6,860 nt of DNA from Acidobacteriota bacterium (lineage in GTDB: Bacteria > Acidobacteriota > Terriglobia > Terriglobales > SCQP01). This document shows positions 1 through 6,835 of the stretch, piece by piece. The translations under genes and the position numbers were made by a program. Below the pieces are notes generated by a model. It searched no databases. It was not told the DNA's origin and was given only the letters and a program-made list of their open reading frames with translations. Where the stretch lies: NCBI GenBank assembly GCA_021823305.1, contig JAKAOE010000100.1, positions 1-6,860 of the forward strand, read 5' to 3'. Within the stretch, counting starts at the first letter, position 1. Every line of letters begins with the position of its first letter.

Positions 1-2930
1 GACGCGGCTTCGGCGGACGCGGCGGCGCCCCCGCCGGGCAAATGGCGGCGCGCAACCCCGGCGCCGCCGGCGGCGGTTACGCCGGCGGCGGCGCGGGCGC
101 CAGCGTCAACGGCTACGAACAACTCTCGGTGGACCAGACCGGCGCCGTCACCGGCAACGCCGACGCGGGCGCGGCCGACAGCGGCATCGCCGGCATGAAC
201 GACACCGCCGCCACCGACTCGGCGGTGGTCAGCGGCAATTCGACCCAGGACGAGCGCCCGCTCAACGCCACCGCCATCCGCGCCTTCATGACCGCCAACG
301 GCATCAACGCCAACAGCTTCGGGCGCGGCGGCGGACGCGGCGGTTTCGGCGGCCGTGGCGGCTTTGGCGGTCGTGGCGGCTTCGCCGGCGGACGCTTCGG
401 CGGCGCCTTCCGCTTCCGCCAGATGCAGAACCGCTTTAACCAGCCGCACGGCTTCGTCAGCTACCAGCTCAGCGACTCCGCCCTCAACGCGCTCCCCTAC
501 AGCATCAACGGCGCCAGCAACACCGCCAAGCCGCCCAACGCCGCCAACCAGCGCTACTCCGGCGTGCTGACCACGCCGCTCAACATCCCCCACCTGTACA
601 AATCCAACGGCCACACCAGCATCACCATCAGCTACTTCGGCACCCACAACGCGTCGCTCAGCAACGTCAGCGCCCAGGTGCCGACCCTGGCCGAGCGCGG
701 CGGCAACTTCCAGGGCGTCACCGGCAGCCAGGGCAAGCCGGTGACGATCGTGGACCCCTCCACCGGCCAGCCCTTCCCCAACGACACCATCCTGCCCGGC
801 GACTTGTCGCCGGTGGCGCAGGGGCTGCTGGCCTACGTCCCGCTGCCCACGCCCGGCGCGGTCGGGCGCTTCAACTACGTCAACACCATCAACAGCCTGA
901 GCACCAGCAACAACTTCGGCTTGCGGCTCAACCACAGCTTCAGCGGCCCGATCGCCGGCGGCCGCGGCTTTTTCGGGCGCGGCCGCAACCTCAACTTCAT
1001 GCTGAACTACTCCGGCGGCCACAGCCTCGCGCCGGGCACGTTCTACCCCTTCACCCAGGGAACCACGCGCACGCGCGGCCTCAACGCGCGCCTGATGTAC
1101 GTCCAGCCGCTGCACGGCTGGATCAACTTCATGAGCGTGAACTACAACTACAGCCGCGACCTGGTCACCAACCTCTACGCCAACACCACCAACATCGCCG
1201 GCCAACTGGGGATCAACGGCGTCTCGGCCAACCCGATCGATTGGGGCCTGCCCACGCTCAGCTTCACCACCTCCGGCCTCACCGGTCTGCAGGACACCGC
1301 CCCCCGCTACCAGCGCGGCCAGACTTGGTCGTTCAGCGACTCCTTCATCCGCCGCATGGGCACGCACAACATCCGCTTCGGGGGCGATTTCCGCGCCATC
1401 CAGTCCAACCCGGAGACCGACCAGGCCCCCAACGGCATCTTCACCTTCGACGGCCAGTACAGCGGCTACGACTTCGCCGACTTCCTGCTCGGTCTGCCGC
1501 AACAGACGTCGGAGAAGTACGGCGGCGGCGTGTTCTACTTCCGCCAGATCGAGCCCGACCTCTTCTTCAACGACAACTGGCAGGCGCGCGGCAACTTCAC
1601 CCTCAGCTACGGCCTGCGCTGGGAGTACATCTCGCCCTACACGGAAAAGTACAACCGGCTGACCAACCTGCTGGTCGGGCCCAACTTCACCTCGGTGACG
1701 CCGGTGGTGGCCGGGCTGAACGGTGTGCCGGCCACGGTCATCCAGCCCGACTACCGCCATTTCCGCCCGTCGCTGGGCTTCGCCTGGCAGACGCTGGCCA
1801 ACATGATCGTCACCGGCGGCGCCGGCATGGCCTACAACACCGGCGCCTACGCCAACATGGCGACCGCGCTCGCCTACCAGTCGCCCTTCCTGACCACGCA
1901 GACCAACCTCGGCGCCGCCACCACGCCGCTCAGCCTCGCCAACGGCTTCACTGGCGCCAACACCATCGTCAACACCTATGGCGTGAACCCGAACTACTCG
2001 GTGGGCTACTCCGTTCTCTGGGACCTCGACATCCAGCGCACGTTCGACAACGTCTACGTCGTCAACCTCGACTACAGCGGCGCCAAAGGCACGCACCTCG
2101 ACCAGCTCCGCGCCCCCAACCGCACCCCCACCGGCCTGCTCTACCCCAACCTGCCGGTCTTTCTCTACGACACCACCGGCGGGAACTCGATCTACCAGGG
2201 CGGCAGCGTCATCGTCAGCCGCCGGCTGAGCGACAGCGTGTCGTTCCGCGCCAGCTACACCTACTCGAAGATGATGGACGACGCCTCGCAGATTGGCGGC
2301 GGCGGCGGCCCCGGCGGCCTGATCGCCCAAAACGACCAGAACCTGGCGGCGGAGTGGAGCCTCTCGGCGCAGAACATGACCCACCGCTTCAACGCCAGCT
2401 ACGAGTGGCAGCTCCCCTACGGCCTCAACCACCGCTGGGGCGACCACAGCAGCCTGATGAGCTCGATGCTGGGCGACTGGCAGTTGAGCGGCTCGGTGAC
2501 GCTGGACAGCGGGCAGCCCTTCAGCCCCACGGTGAGCAACATCTATTCCAACGCGCAGGGCCTGCAGGCGCTGGGCGTGTCCGCGCCGCTGCGCGCCGAC
2601 CTCACCGGCCAGCCCATCGCCAATGCCAACCCCACCCTGACCGCCTTCTTCAACACCGCCGCCTTCACCGCGCCGGCGGCGGGCAGCTACGGCGACGCCG
2701 GCCGCAACACCATCATCGGGCCGGGCACGGTGATGTTCAACGGCTCGCTGAGCAAGGTCTTCCGCATCGGCGAGTTTCGCAGCCTGGAGCTGCGCTTCGA
2801 CGGCAACAACATCTTCAACCATCCCAACTGGGCCGGGATTGACACCAATCTGAACTCCCCCACCTTCGGCGAGGTGACCGGCTTCGGCACGCCGCGGCAG
2901 ATCACCTTCGTCAGCCGCTTCCGCTTCTAA
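1..2930 (+). CDS. Oar-like TonB-dependent receptor, 3' part (5' end outside window)
   Basis: Outer-membrane beta-barrel receptor of the acidobacterial Oar-like, carboxypeptidase-regulatory-domain type, thought to import large or polymeric substrates using TonB energy; the substrate is unknown. The frame is open to the left edge (codon phase begins at base 3) and reads RGFGGRGGAPAGQ before the first Met at 42. That Met is therefore not the start, and the signal peptide and N-terminal regulatory domain are missing. Counting from Met42: an Asp/Ala/Thr-rich spacer (about 20-90), a Gly/Arg/Phe repeat (about 93-120), SALNALPYS entering the barrel (about 147-155), TLAERGGNF (about 214-222), DPSTGQPFPND (about 238-248), DFLLGLPQQ (480-488) and NDNWQARGNFTLSYGLRWEY (about 510-529). 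The end is NNIFNHPNWAG followed by a terminal FVSRFRF; a final Phe is the usual barrel-assembly signal. I see no cysteine and no recognisable plug domain in the visible part. It is first in a tight three-gene run. The family call is firm; the ligand cannot be named. Confidence 0.92.
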   Translation, partial: RGFGGRGGAPAGQMAARNPGAAGGGYAGGGAGASVNGYEQLSVDQTGAVTGNADAGAADSGIAGMNDTAATDSAVVSGNSTQDERPLNATAIRAFMTANGINANSFGRGGGRGGFGGRGGFGGRGGFAGGRFGGAFRFRQMQNRFNQPHGFVSYQLSDSALNALPYSINGASNTAKPPNAANQRYSGVLTTPLNIPHLYKSNGHTSITISYFGTHNASLSNVSAQVPTLAERGGNFQGVTGSQGKPVTIVDPSTGQPFPNDTILPGDLSPVAQGLLAYVPLPTPGAVGRFNYVNTINSLSTSNNFGLRLNHSFSGPIAGGRGFFGRGRNLNFMLNYSGGHSLAPGTFYPFTQGTTRTRGLNARLMYVQPLHGWINFMSVNYNYSRDLVTNLYANTTNIAGQLGINGVSANPIDWGLPTLSFTTSGLTGLQDTAPRYQRGQTWSFSDSFIRRMGTHNIRFGGDFRAIQSNPETDQAPNGIFTFDGQYSGYDFADFLLGLPQQTSEKYGGGVFYFRQIEPDLFFNDNWQARGNFTLSYGLRWEYISPYTEKYNRLTNLLVGPNFTSVTPVVAGLNGVPATVIQPDYRHFRPSLGFAWQTLANMIVTGGAGMAYNTGAYANMATALAYQSPFLTTQTNLGAATTPLSLANGFTGANTIVNTYGVNPNYSVGYSVLWDLDIQRTFDNVYVVNLDYSGAKGTHLDQLRAPNRTPTGLLYPNLPVFLYDTTGGNSIYQGGSVIVSRRLSDSVSFRASYTYSKMMDDASQIGGGGGPGGLIAQNDQNLAAEWSLSAQNMTHRFNASYEWQLPYGLNHRWGDHSSLMSSMLGDWQLSGSVTLDSGQPFSPTVSNIYSNAQGLQALGVSAPLRADLTGQPIANANPTLTAFFNTAAFTAPAAGSYGDAGRNTIIGPGTVMFNGSLSKVFRIGEFRSLELRFDGNNIFNHPNWAGIDTNLNSPTFGEVTGFGTPRQITFVSRFRF
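333..386 (+). repeat. Three tandem 18-bp units coding for Gly-Arg-Gly-Gly-Phe-Gly/Ala
   Basis: Units at 333-350, 351-368 and 369-386 each encode G-R-G-G-F-(G/A). They differ mainly at third codon positions. A degenerate continuation (GGRFGG) runs to about 401. The first bases of the window (3-29, RGFGGRGGA) are a related block about 300 bp upstream in the same gene. Such blocks are common in the linker between the N-terminal domain and the barrel of acidobacterial receptors. They are candidates for length change by slippage or recombination. Confidence 0.85.
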
Positions 2931-2933
2931 GGA
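2929..2933 (+). promoter_or_regulatory. Ribosome binding site of the VWFA-related gene
   Basis: AAGGA overlaps the stop codon of the receptor gene (TAA, 2928-2930) and sits 10 nt before the ATG at 2944. It is a good Shine-Dalgarno match and fixes that start. Its overlap with the upstream stop suggests coupled translation of receptor and VWFA protein. Confidence 0.75.
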
Positions 2934-2943
2934 CGATACGGCG

Positions 2944-5247
2944 ATGCCTTCCCGTTCCCTGACTTCCCTGCTCTGCACCGTCGCCTGCCTGGCGTGGCTG
3001 CTGCCGCCGGCGATAGGCGGGACAACGTCGCGACCTCGTGAGCGCCCGCGGGCCGCCGCTGCCGGGGACCGAAGCTCGGCTACAGCCCGACCAACGGGAG
3101 GGCGTCCAAAGACAGGGGTGGCCGTGCCACCCCAACAGGCCGTTAAGCCCGCCGCCCCGGCCACCAAGGCGCAGTACACCTTCAAGGCCACCACCAACCT
3201 GGTGTTGGTCAACATGACCGTGCGCGACAAAAACGGCAACCTGGTGACCGGCCTGAAGCCGGACCAGGTGCAGGTGTACGAGGACGGCAAGCTGCAGCAC
3301 ATCCTGAGCTTCGACTTCGAAAACGTGGACCAGGCCCCGCCTCGCGTCGCCGCCGCCGCGGCGGCGGCCGGCGGGCCGGCCGGCGCGGTGGTGAAGGCCG
3401 CGGCGCCGGCGGCCAAGGCCGCGGCCAAACCGGCGGCGGCGATCGCGCCCGCGGCGGCCGCCGTCTACCGCGACCGGCGGCTGATCGTGCTCTATTTCGA
3501 CCTGACCACGATGCAGCCGGAAGACGTGCAGAACGTCATCCAGCAGGCCGAGCATTACGTCAATCAGCAGATGCAGCCGGCCGACCTGGCGGCGGTGGCG
3601 ACGCTGGGCAACTCGCTCGACGTGAACCAGGACTTCACCGCCGACAAGAAGGAGCTGCTGAACACGCTGCAGGCGCTCAACCCGGCGGCCAGCTCCGGCT
3701 TCCAGGACGGCTCGACCGGCGCCACCGAGGGCACCGCAGACAACGGCAACAGCTTCGAGGCCGACGACACCGAATTCAACATCGCCAACGCCGACCGCAG
3801 CCTGGAGGCGGTGCAGTCCATCTGCGACATGCTGCGCGGCATCCAGCAGAAAAAGTCGCTGATCTACTTCTCCAGCGGCATCCAGCGCTCCGGCGTGGAC
3901 AACGAGATCACGCTGCGCTCGGCGGTGAACTCCTGCGTCAAGTCGAACACCTCCATCTTCAGCGTGGACGCGCGCGGATTGCAGGCCATGCCGCCCGGCG
4001 GCGACGCCACCCAGGGCAGCATCCGCGGCCGCAGCGCCTTCAACGGCGGGGCGCAGTCGTCCACCCTCAGCGCGCAGTTCGCGCAGCAGGAGACCATCTC
4101 GACCCTCGCCACCGACACCGGCGGCAAGGCCTTTCTCACCTCGAACAACTTCGCCCCGGTCTACACCACCGTCCAGCGCGACACCAGCTCCTACTACCTG
4201 ATCGGCTACGTCTCCACCAACACCAGGGAGAACGGCAAGTACCGCAAGATCCGCATCAAGGTGGACCTGCCCGGGGTGAAGGTCTCGGCGCGTCCCGGCT
4301 ACTTCGCGCCGCGCGACATCAATCACATGAACAGCGCCGACCGCAAGCAGCAGTTGGACGACGAGCTGAACGCCGACATCGCCGACCATTCGCTCGACCT
4401 CTACCTCGCCGACGGCTACCTCCGTCTGAACCCCTTCCGCTACTACGTCCCGGTGTCCATCATCATCCCCGGCTACGAGATTCCGCTGCACGGCGTCAAC
4501 CCCAAGGCGACGCCGTCGGTGGACATCGAAGGCGAAGTGATTGACCAGGGCGGACGCCAGCTCGACCACGTCTACCAGACCATCAAGCTCACCCCCGCGC
4601 TGGCCGGCCCGGGCGAGCAGTTGCACAGCAAGAACCTGCAGTACAGCACCGGCTTCGTCCTGCCGCCCGGCGAAAAGTACCAAATCCGCTTCGCCGCGCG
4701 GGAAAACCAGACCGGCCAGATGGGCGCCTTCGACGCGGTGGTGAACATCCCCGACCTGACCGCGGATGAGGCGAAGAATCCGCACGTGCTCAGCATCAGC
4801 TCGGTGCTGGTGGGCAACCAGCTCGCGCCGGTGAAACCCAATCCGATGGATCCGCTCACCCGCACCGGGCGGGCGCTGGTGCTGAGCGTGAGCCACGTCT
4901 TCAGCACCAACCAGAAGATGTATCTGTATTACGAGGTCTACGACCCGAAGTTCGTCGGCCGCTCCGGCGACCAGATTCACCTGCTGACGAATGTGGCTTT
5001 TTACCATGGCCGGGTCAAGGCCTTCGCCAGCCAGTTGCTGAGCACCGAAAAGCTGACCGATCCGGCGCGCCACGCGGCCGTGATCCAGATCGCGATCCCG
5101 CTGTCGCAACTGCAGCCCGGCTACTACCTCTGCCAAGTGAACGCGGTGGACGACGCCGCGGGCCGATTCGCCTTTCCGCGCATCCCGGTGCTGATCCGGC
5201 CGGCGGCGGTGAGTGCAACCGCGGCGCCGCCGCCACGTCATAATTAG
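2944..5247 (+). CDS. Secreted VWFA-related acidobacterial domain protein
   Basis: Exported 767-aa protein of the VWFA-related acidobacterial family (TIGR03436 type); members are abundant in Acidobacteriota and their function is unknown. The signal peptide is about residues 1-26 (MPSR, then a hydrophobic core to AIGG). Residues 27-65 are an odd Arg/Pro-rich tract, described separately. A beta-rich N-terminal domain follows: TNLVLVNMTVRDKNGNLVTG, then VYEDGKLQ and FDFEN to about 127. Next is an Ala/Pro/Lys linker (136-173) and the VWFA fold: RLIVLYFDLTTM with Asp186, LAAVATLGNSLDV, KKSLIYFSSGI (303-313), SVDARGLQ (340-347), TLATDTGGKAFL, DTSSYYLIGY (413-422) and RPGYFAPRD (450-458). Residues beyond about 460 form a beta-rich C-terminal region of unknown role. 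The MIDAS motif DxSxS is degenerate (D-L-T-T-M), so metal-dependent ligand binding is doubtful. The start has a good RBS. The gene lies 13 bp after the receptor, so a receptor-linked envelope role is plausible but inferred. Confidence 0.92.
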   Translation: MPSRSLTSLLCTVACLAWLLPPAIGGTTSRPRERPRAAAAGDRSSATARPTGGRPKTGVAVPPQQAVKPAAPATKAQYTFKATTNLVLVNMTVRDKNGNLVTGLKPDQVQVYEDGKLQHILSFDFENVDQAPPRVAAAAAAAGGPAGAVVKAAAPAAKAAAKPAAAIAPAAAAVYRDRRLIVLYFDLTTMQPEDVQNVIQQAEHYVNQQMQPADLAAVATLGNSLDVNQDFTADKKELLNTLQALNPAASSGFQDGSTGATEGTADNGNSFEADDTEFNIANADRSLEAVQSICDMLRGIQQKKSLIYFSSGIQRSGVDNEITLRSAVNSCVKSNTSIFSVDARGLQAMPPGGDATQGSIRGRSAFNGGAQSSTLSAQFAQQETISTLATDTGGKAFLTSNNFAPVYTTVQRDTSSYYLIGYVSTNTRENGKYRKIRIKVDLPGVKVSARPGYFAPRDINHMNSADRKQQLDDELNADIADHSLDLYLADGYLRLNPFRYYVPVSIIIPGYEIPLHGVNPKATPSVDIEGEVIDQGGRQLDHVYQTIKLTPALAGPGEQLHSKNLQYSTGFVLPPGEKYQIRFAARENQTGQMGAFDAVVNIPDLTADEAKNPHVLSISSVLVGNQLAPVKPNPMDPLTRTGRALVLSVSHVFSTNQKMYLYYEVYDPKFVGRSGDQIHLLTNVAFYHGRVKAFASQLLSTEKLTDPARHAAVIQIAIPLSQLQPGYYLCQVNAVDDAAGRFAFPRIPVLIRPAAVSATAAPPPRHN
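3016..3138 (+). repeat. Putative interspersed repeat embedded in frame in the VWFA-related gene
   Basis: About 120 bp between the signal peptide and the first conserved domain differ from their surroundings. The translation has 7 Arg in about 32 residues (residues 27-58). It uses codons otherwise scarce here: ata, aca three times, cga twice, cct, cgt twice, gct, gga and cca three times. The flanking code is almost entirely G- or C-ending. The tract carries the palindromes gcccgcgggc (3044-3053), ccga/tcgg (3069-3079) and the strong hairpin at 3115-3133. It reads like intergenic repeat DNA that happens to be open in this frame. Boundaries are approximate, and I see no clear target-site duplication. 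Confidence 0.55.
3115..3133. repeat. Perfect 8-bp stem, 3-nt loop inverted repeat (REP-like)
   Basis: GGGGTGGC (3115-3122), loop CGT, GCCACCCC (3126-3133). The arms are exactly complementary. It lies inside coding sequence, encoding part of residues 58-63 of the VWFA-related protein. Such a compact GC hairpin is typical of extragenic palindromic repeats and unusual in a gene. A similar stem and loop geometry occurs at 6817-6835. Confidence 0.7.
3349..3462 (+). repeat. Ala-rich low-complexity linker code (GCC/GCG tract)
   Basis: This encodes residues 136-173 of the VWFA-related protein: about two-thirds alanine with interspersed Pro, Lys and Gly. It is a flexible spacer between the N-terminal beta domain and the VWFA fold. 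As I recall, family members commonly have a Pro/Ala/Lys linker at this point, so it is probably structural rather than an insertion. The DNA is close to simple GCC/GCG repeats and so is prone to slippage and assembly error. Confidence 0.75.
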
Positions 5248-5252
5248 GAGTG
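5245..5252 (+). promoter_or_regulatory. Stop/start junction with overlapping SD-like AGGAG
   Basis: The TAG stop of the VWFA-related gene (5245-5247) is followed after 2 nt by the GTG start of the TPR-YceI gene (5250-5252). AGGAG (5246-5250) overlaps both codons, which is too close to act as a normal Shine-Dalgarno for that GTG. No better SD lies upstream. Termination-reinitiation (translational coupling) is the likely mechanism. An in-frame TAA at 5241-5243 rules out any start further upstream. Confidence 0.55.
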
Positions 5253-6596
5253 CGCAAACTTCTCCTGGCCCTCCTCTGGCTGAGCATGGCGGCCTGCGCC
5301 GCCGCTGCGGTGCCTCCCTCGCCGCCGCCAGCGCGCAGCAGCCTGCGCACCACCGGGCTCGATCTGGGCTACCGCCAGTTGTACAACTTCGAGTTCGCGG
5401 CGGCGCACCGGACCTTCCAGGCCTGGATCGCGGTGCACCCCGCCAACCCGCTGGGGCCGGCCTCGGAGGCGGTGGCCGATCTGTTCGACGAAATGAACCG
5501 GCTGCGGATCCTGCAGGCCGAGTTCTTCTCGCGCAAGAGCATGTTCTCGGGCAAGGCGGGGCCGGGCGATCCGGCGTTCGAGCGCGCGCTGGCGCGGGCG
5601 GAGGCGCTGGCGGCGAAGGCGCCGCCGGACGACCTGACCGCGCTCTACACCCGGGCGCTCTGCCACGGCCTGCGCGCGGATTACCTCGGCGTGGTGCAGA
5701 AACACTATCTCGCGTCGCTGAGTCAGATGAAGGCGGGCCAGGCGGTGGCGCAGAAGCTGCTGGCGCTCGATCCGAACTACGCCGACGCCTACCTCGCGAT
5801 CGGGATGGAGAACTACGTCCTGGGGCAGCAGCCGGCCCCGTTGCGCTGGCTGCTCAAGCTCGACGGCGCGATGACCAACCAGAGCCAGGGTATCGAGGAG
5901 CTGCGCAAAACCGCGGCCGGCGGCCATTACCTGCAGCCCTACGCCCAGGTGCTGCTGGCGTTGGCCGCGGTCCACGCCCACAACCCGGCCGGGGCGCGCC
6001 GGCTGCTCGAGCCGCTGGTGGCGGAGTTTCCCCACAGCCCGCTGTACGCGGAGGCCCTGCGGCGGCTCGACATCCAGGCGACGCTCGACCCGAAGCGGAC
6101 CCAGATCCATTTCACCCTGGGCGCGCTGCTGCATACCGTGCACGGCGCCTTCGCGCTCGCGGCCGGCGATCGCGACAACGTCGTCGCGGTGGACCCGGAC
6201 AACGGCGCGGCCACCGGCCGGGTGGTGGTGGCGGCGGCGAGCGGCGCCACCGGCAACGCGTCCCGCGACCGCGACATGCAAACGACGGTGCTGGAGTCGG
6301 CCAAGTATCCGCGCATTGTCTTCCTGCCCCAGGCGCTGCACGGCACGCTGGCGCGCGGCGGCGCCAGCCAGGTGACGCTGACCGGCACGATGCAGCTGGT
6401 GGGCGCGGACCATCCGTTCGCCTTGCCGCTGACGGTGACCGTGGACGGCCGCCATTTCACCGCGGCCGGCACGGTGACGGTGCCCTACGTGGCCTGGGGC
6501 CTGCACAATCCGAGCAAGCTGTTCCTGCGCGTGCACAAGACGGTGACGCTGGAGATCGAAGCCGCCGGCACGATCGCCTGGCCGGCGGCGAAGTAG
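5250..6596 (+). CDS. Exported TPR-like/YceI-domain fusion protein
   Basis: A 448-aa envelope protein with two parts. Residues 1-20 look like a signal peptide (MRKLLLALLWLSMAAC). MAAC resembles a weak lipobox, so a lipoprotein anchored at Cys16 is possible; cleavage after AAA near residue 20 is the alternative. Residues about 38-275 are alpha-helical and TPR-like: GYRQLYNFEFAAAHRTFQAW, AVHPANPLGP, LLALDPNYADAYLAIGMENY and RLLEPLVAEFPHSPLYAEAL. Residues about 279-442 match YceI: LDPKRTQIHFTL, HTVHGAF (295-301), SGATGNASRD (331-340), VLESAKYPRIVF (347-358) and PYVAWGLHNPS (412-422). YceI domains are lipocalin-like barrels that bind long isoprenoid lipids in known structures; the ligand here is unknown. 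The GTG start is chosen because it alone gives a signal peptide; the next candidate, ATG at 5286, would lose it. The gene is 2 bp after the VWFA-related gene and last in the probable operon. YceI proteins usually stand alone, so the fusion is notable. Confidence 0.85.
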   Translation: MRKLLLALLWLSMAACAAAAVPPSPPPARSSLRTTGLDLGYRQLYNFEFAAAHRTFQAWIAVHPANPLGPASEAVADLFDEMNRLRILQAEFFSRKSMFSGKAGPGDPAFERALARAEALAAKAPPDDLTALYTRALCHGLRADYLGVVQKHYLASLSQMKAGQAVAQKLLALDPNYADAYLAIGMENYVLGQQPAPLRWLLKLDGAMTNQSQGIEELRKTAAGGHYLQPYAQVLLALAAVHAHNPAGARRLLEPLVAEFPHSPLYAEALRRLDIQATLDPKRTQIHFTLGALLHTVHGAFALAAGDRDNVVAVDPDNGAATGRVVVAAASGATGNASRDRDMQTTVLESAKYPRIVFLPQALHGTLARGGASQVTLTGTMQLVGADHPFALPLTVTVDGRHFTAAGTVTVPYVAWGLHNPSKLFLRVHKTVTLEIEAAGTIAWPAAK

Positions 6597-6616
6597 GCCG
6601 GCGCGCTCACGCCGGC
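6597..6616 (+). terminator. Possible terminator hairpin directly after the TPR-YceI stop
   Basis: GCCGGC (6597-6602) and GCCGGC (6611-6616) pair as a 6-bp stem around an 8-nt loop, starting at the base after the TAG stop. There is no T-run, so it could be an mRNA 3'-end stabiliser or a chance feature of very GC-rich DNA. Confidence 0.3.
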
Positions 6617-6645
6617 AACTCCGGATGGCGCGCCCGGCGGCTTCC

Positions 6646-6661
6646 ACCCCCACGCGGGGGT
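6646..6661 (+). terminator. Possible terminator hairpin
   Basis: ACCCCC (6646-6651), loop ACGC, GGGGGT (6656-6661): a perfect 6-bp stem 50 bp after the last stop codon of the operon. It is the better-placed compact stem for ending the transcript. No T-tract follows, so intrinsic termination is unproven. Confidence 0.35.
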
Positions 6662-6816
6662 CGCGCCGTTGGCGCCATGGGCCAATTCGGCGCGGGAAGG
6701 CTGCGAAACTCCGAAGGGGCGAGCGTCTCAGTGAGCCCGCCCCCGGCAAGCAACGAGGCGCGGCCCCGGCTGGCTGGGGCGCCCCGGGGCCCCCGGCCGG
6801 CCGAGCGCAAGCGGGT

Positions 6817-6835
6817 CGCGCGGCGCAGCCGCGCG
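6817..6835. repeat. Perfect 8-bp stem, 3-nt loop inverted repeat
   Basis: CGCGCGGC (6817-6824), loop GCA, GCCGCGCG (6828-6835). The arms are exactly complementary. The size and loop length equal those of the hairpin at 3115-3133, though the sequence differs. It could be a REP-type element or a terminator read from either side. Confidence 0.6.

Noticed and set aside
42..44. ATG at 42 as the start of the receptor
   Set aside because: The same frame is open to the window edge with the same Gly/Arg repeat character, there is no RBS, and no signal peptide follows.
333..401. CRISPR-like or other array
   Set aside because: The units are directly adjacent coding repeats without spacers and encode a Gly/Arg linker.
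1241..2842. A 533-codon + strand frame inside the receptor gene
   Set aside because: Arg/His/Pro-rich shadow of the receptor frame with no conserved motif.
3044..3133. Palindromes in this tract read as a terminator or regulatory site for the VWFA-related gene
   Set aside because: They lie well inside an uninterrupted reading frame with a good upstream RBS and start, and no T-tract follows.
2911..5241. A 776-codon open frame on the minus strand, antisense to the VWFA-related gene
   Set aside because: It is a mirror of GC-ending codons on the other strand. The product is Arg/Val/His-rich with no motif, no signal peptide and no RBS, while the + strand has a clear family match.
5286..5288. ATG at 5286 as the start of the TPR-YceI protein
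   Set aside because: It would remove the charged N-terminus and hydrophobic core that make a good signal peptide.
5244..6749. A 501-codon minus-strand frame over the TPR-YceI gene
   Set aside because: Low-complexity Arg/Gln/Gly product typical of a GC-rich shadow; the + strand frame carries the recognisable YceI and TPR-like signatures.
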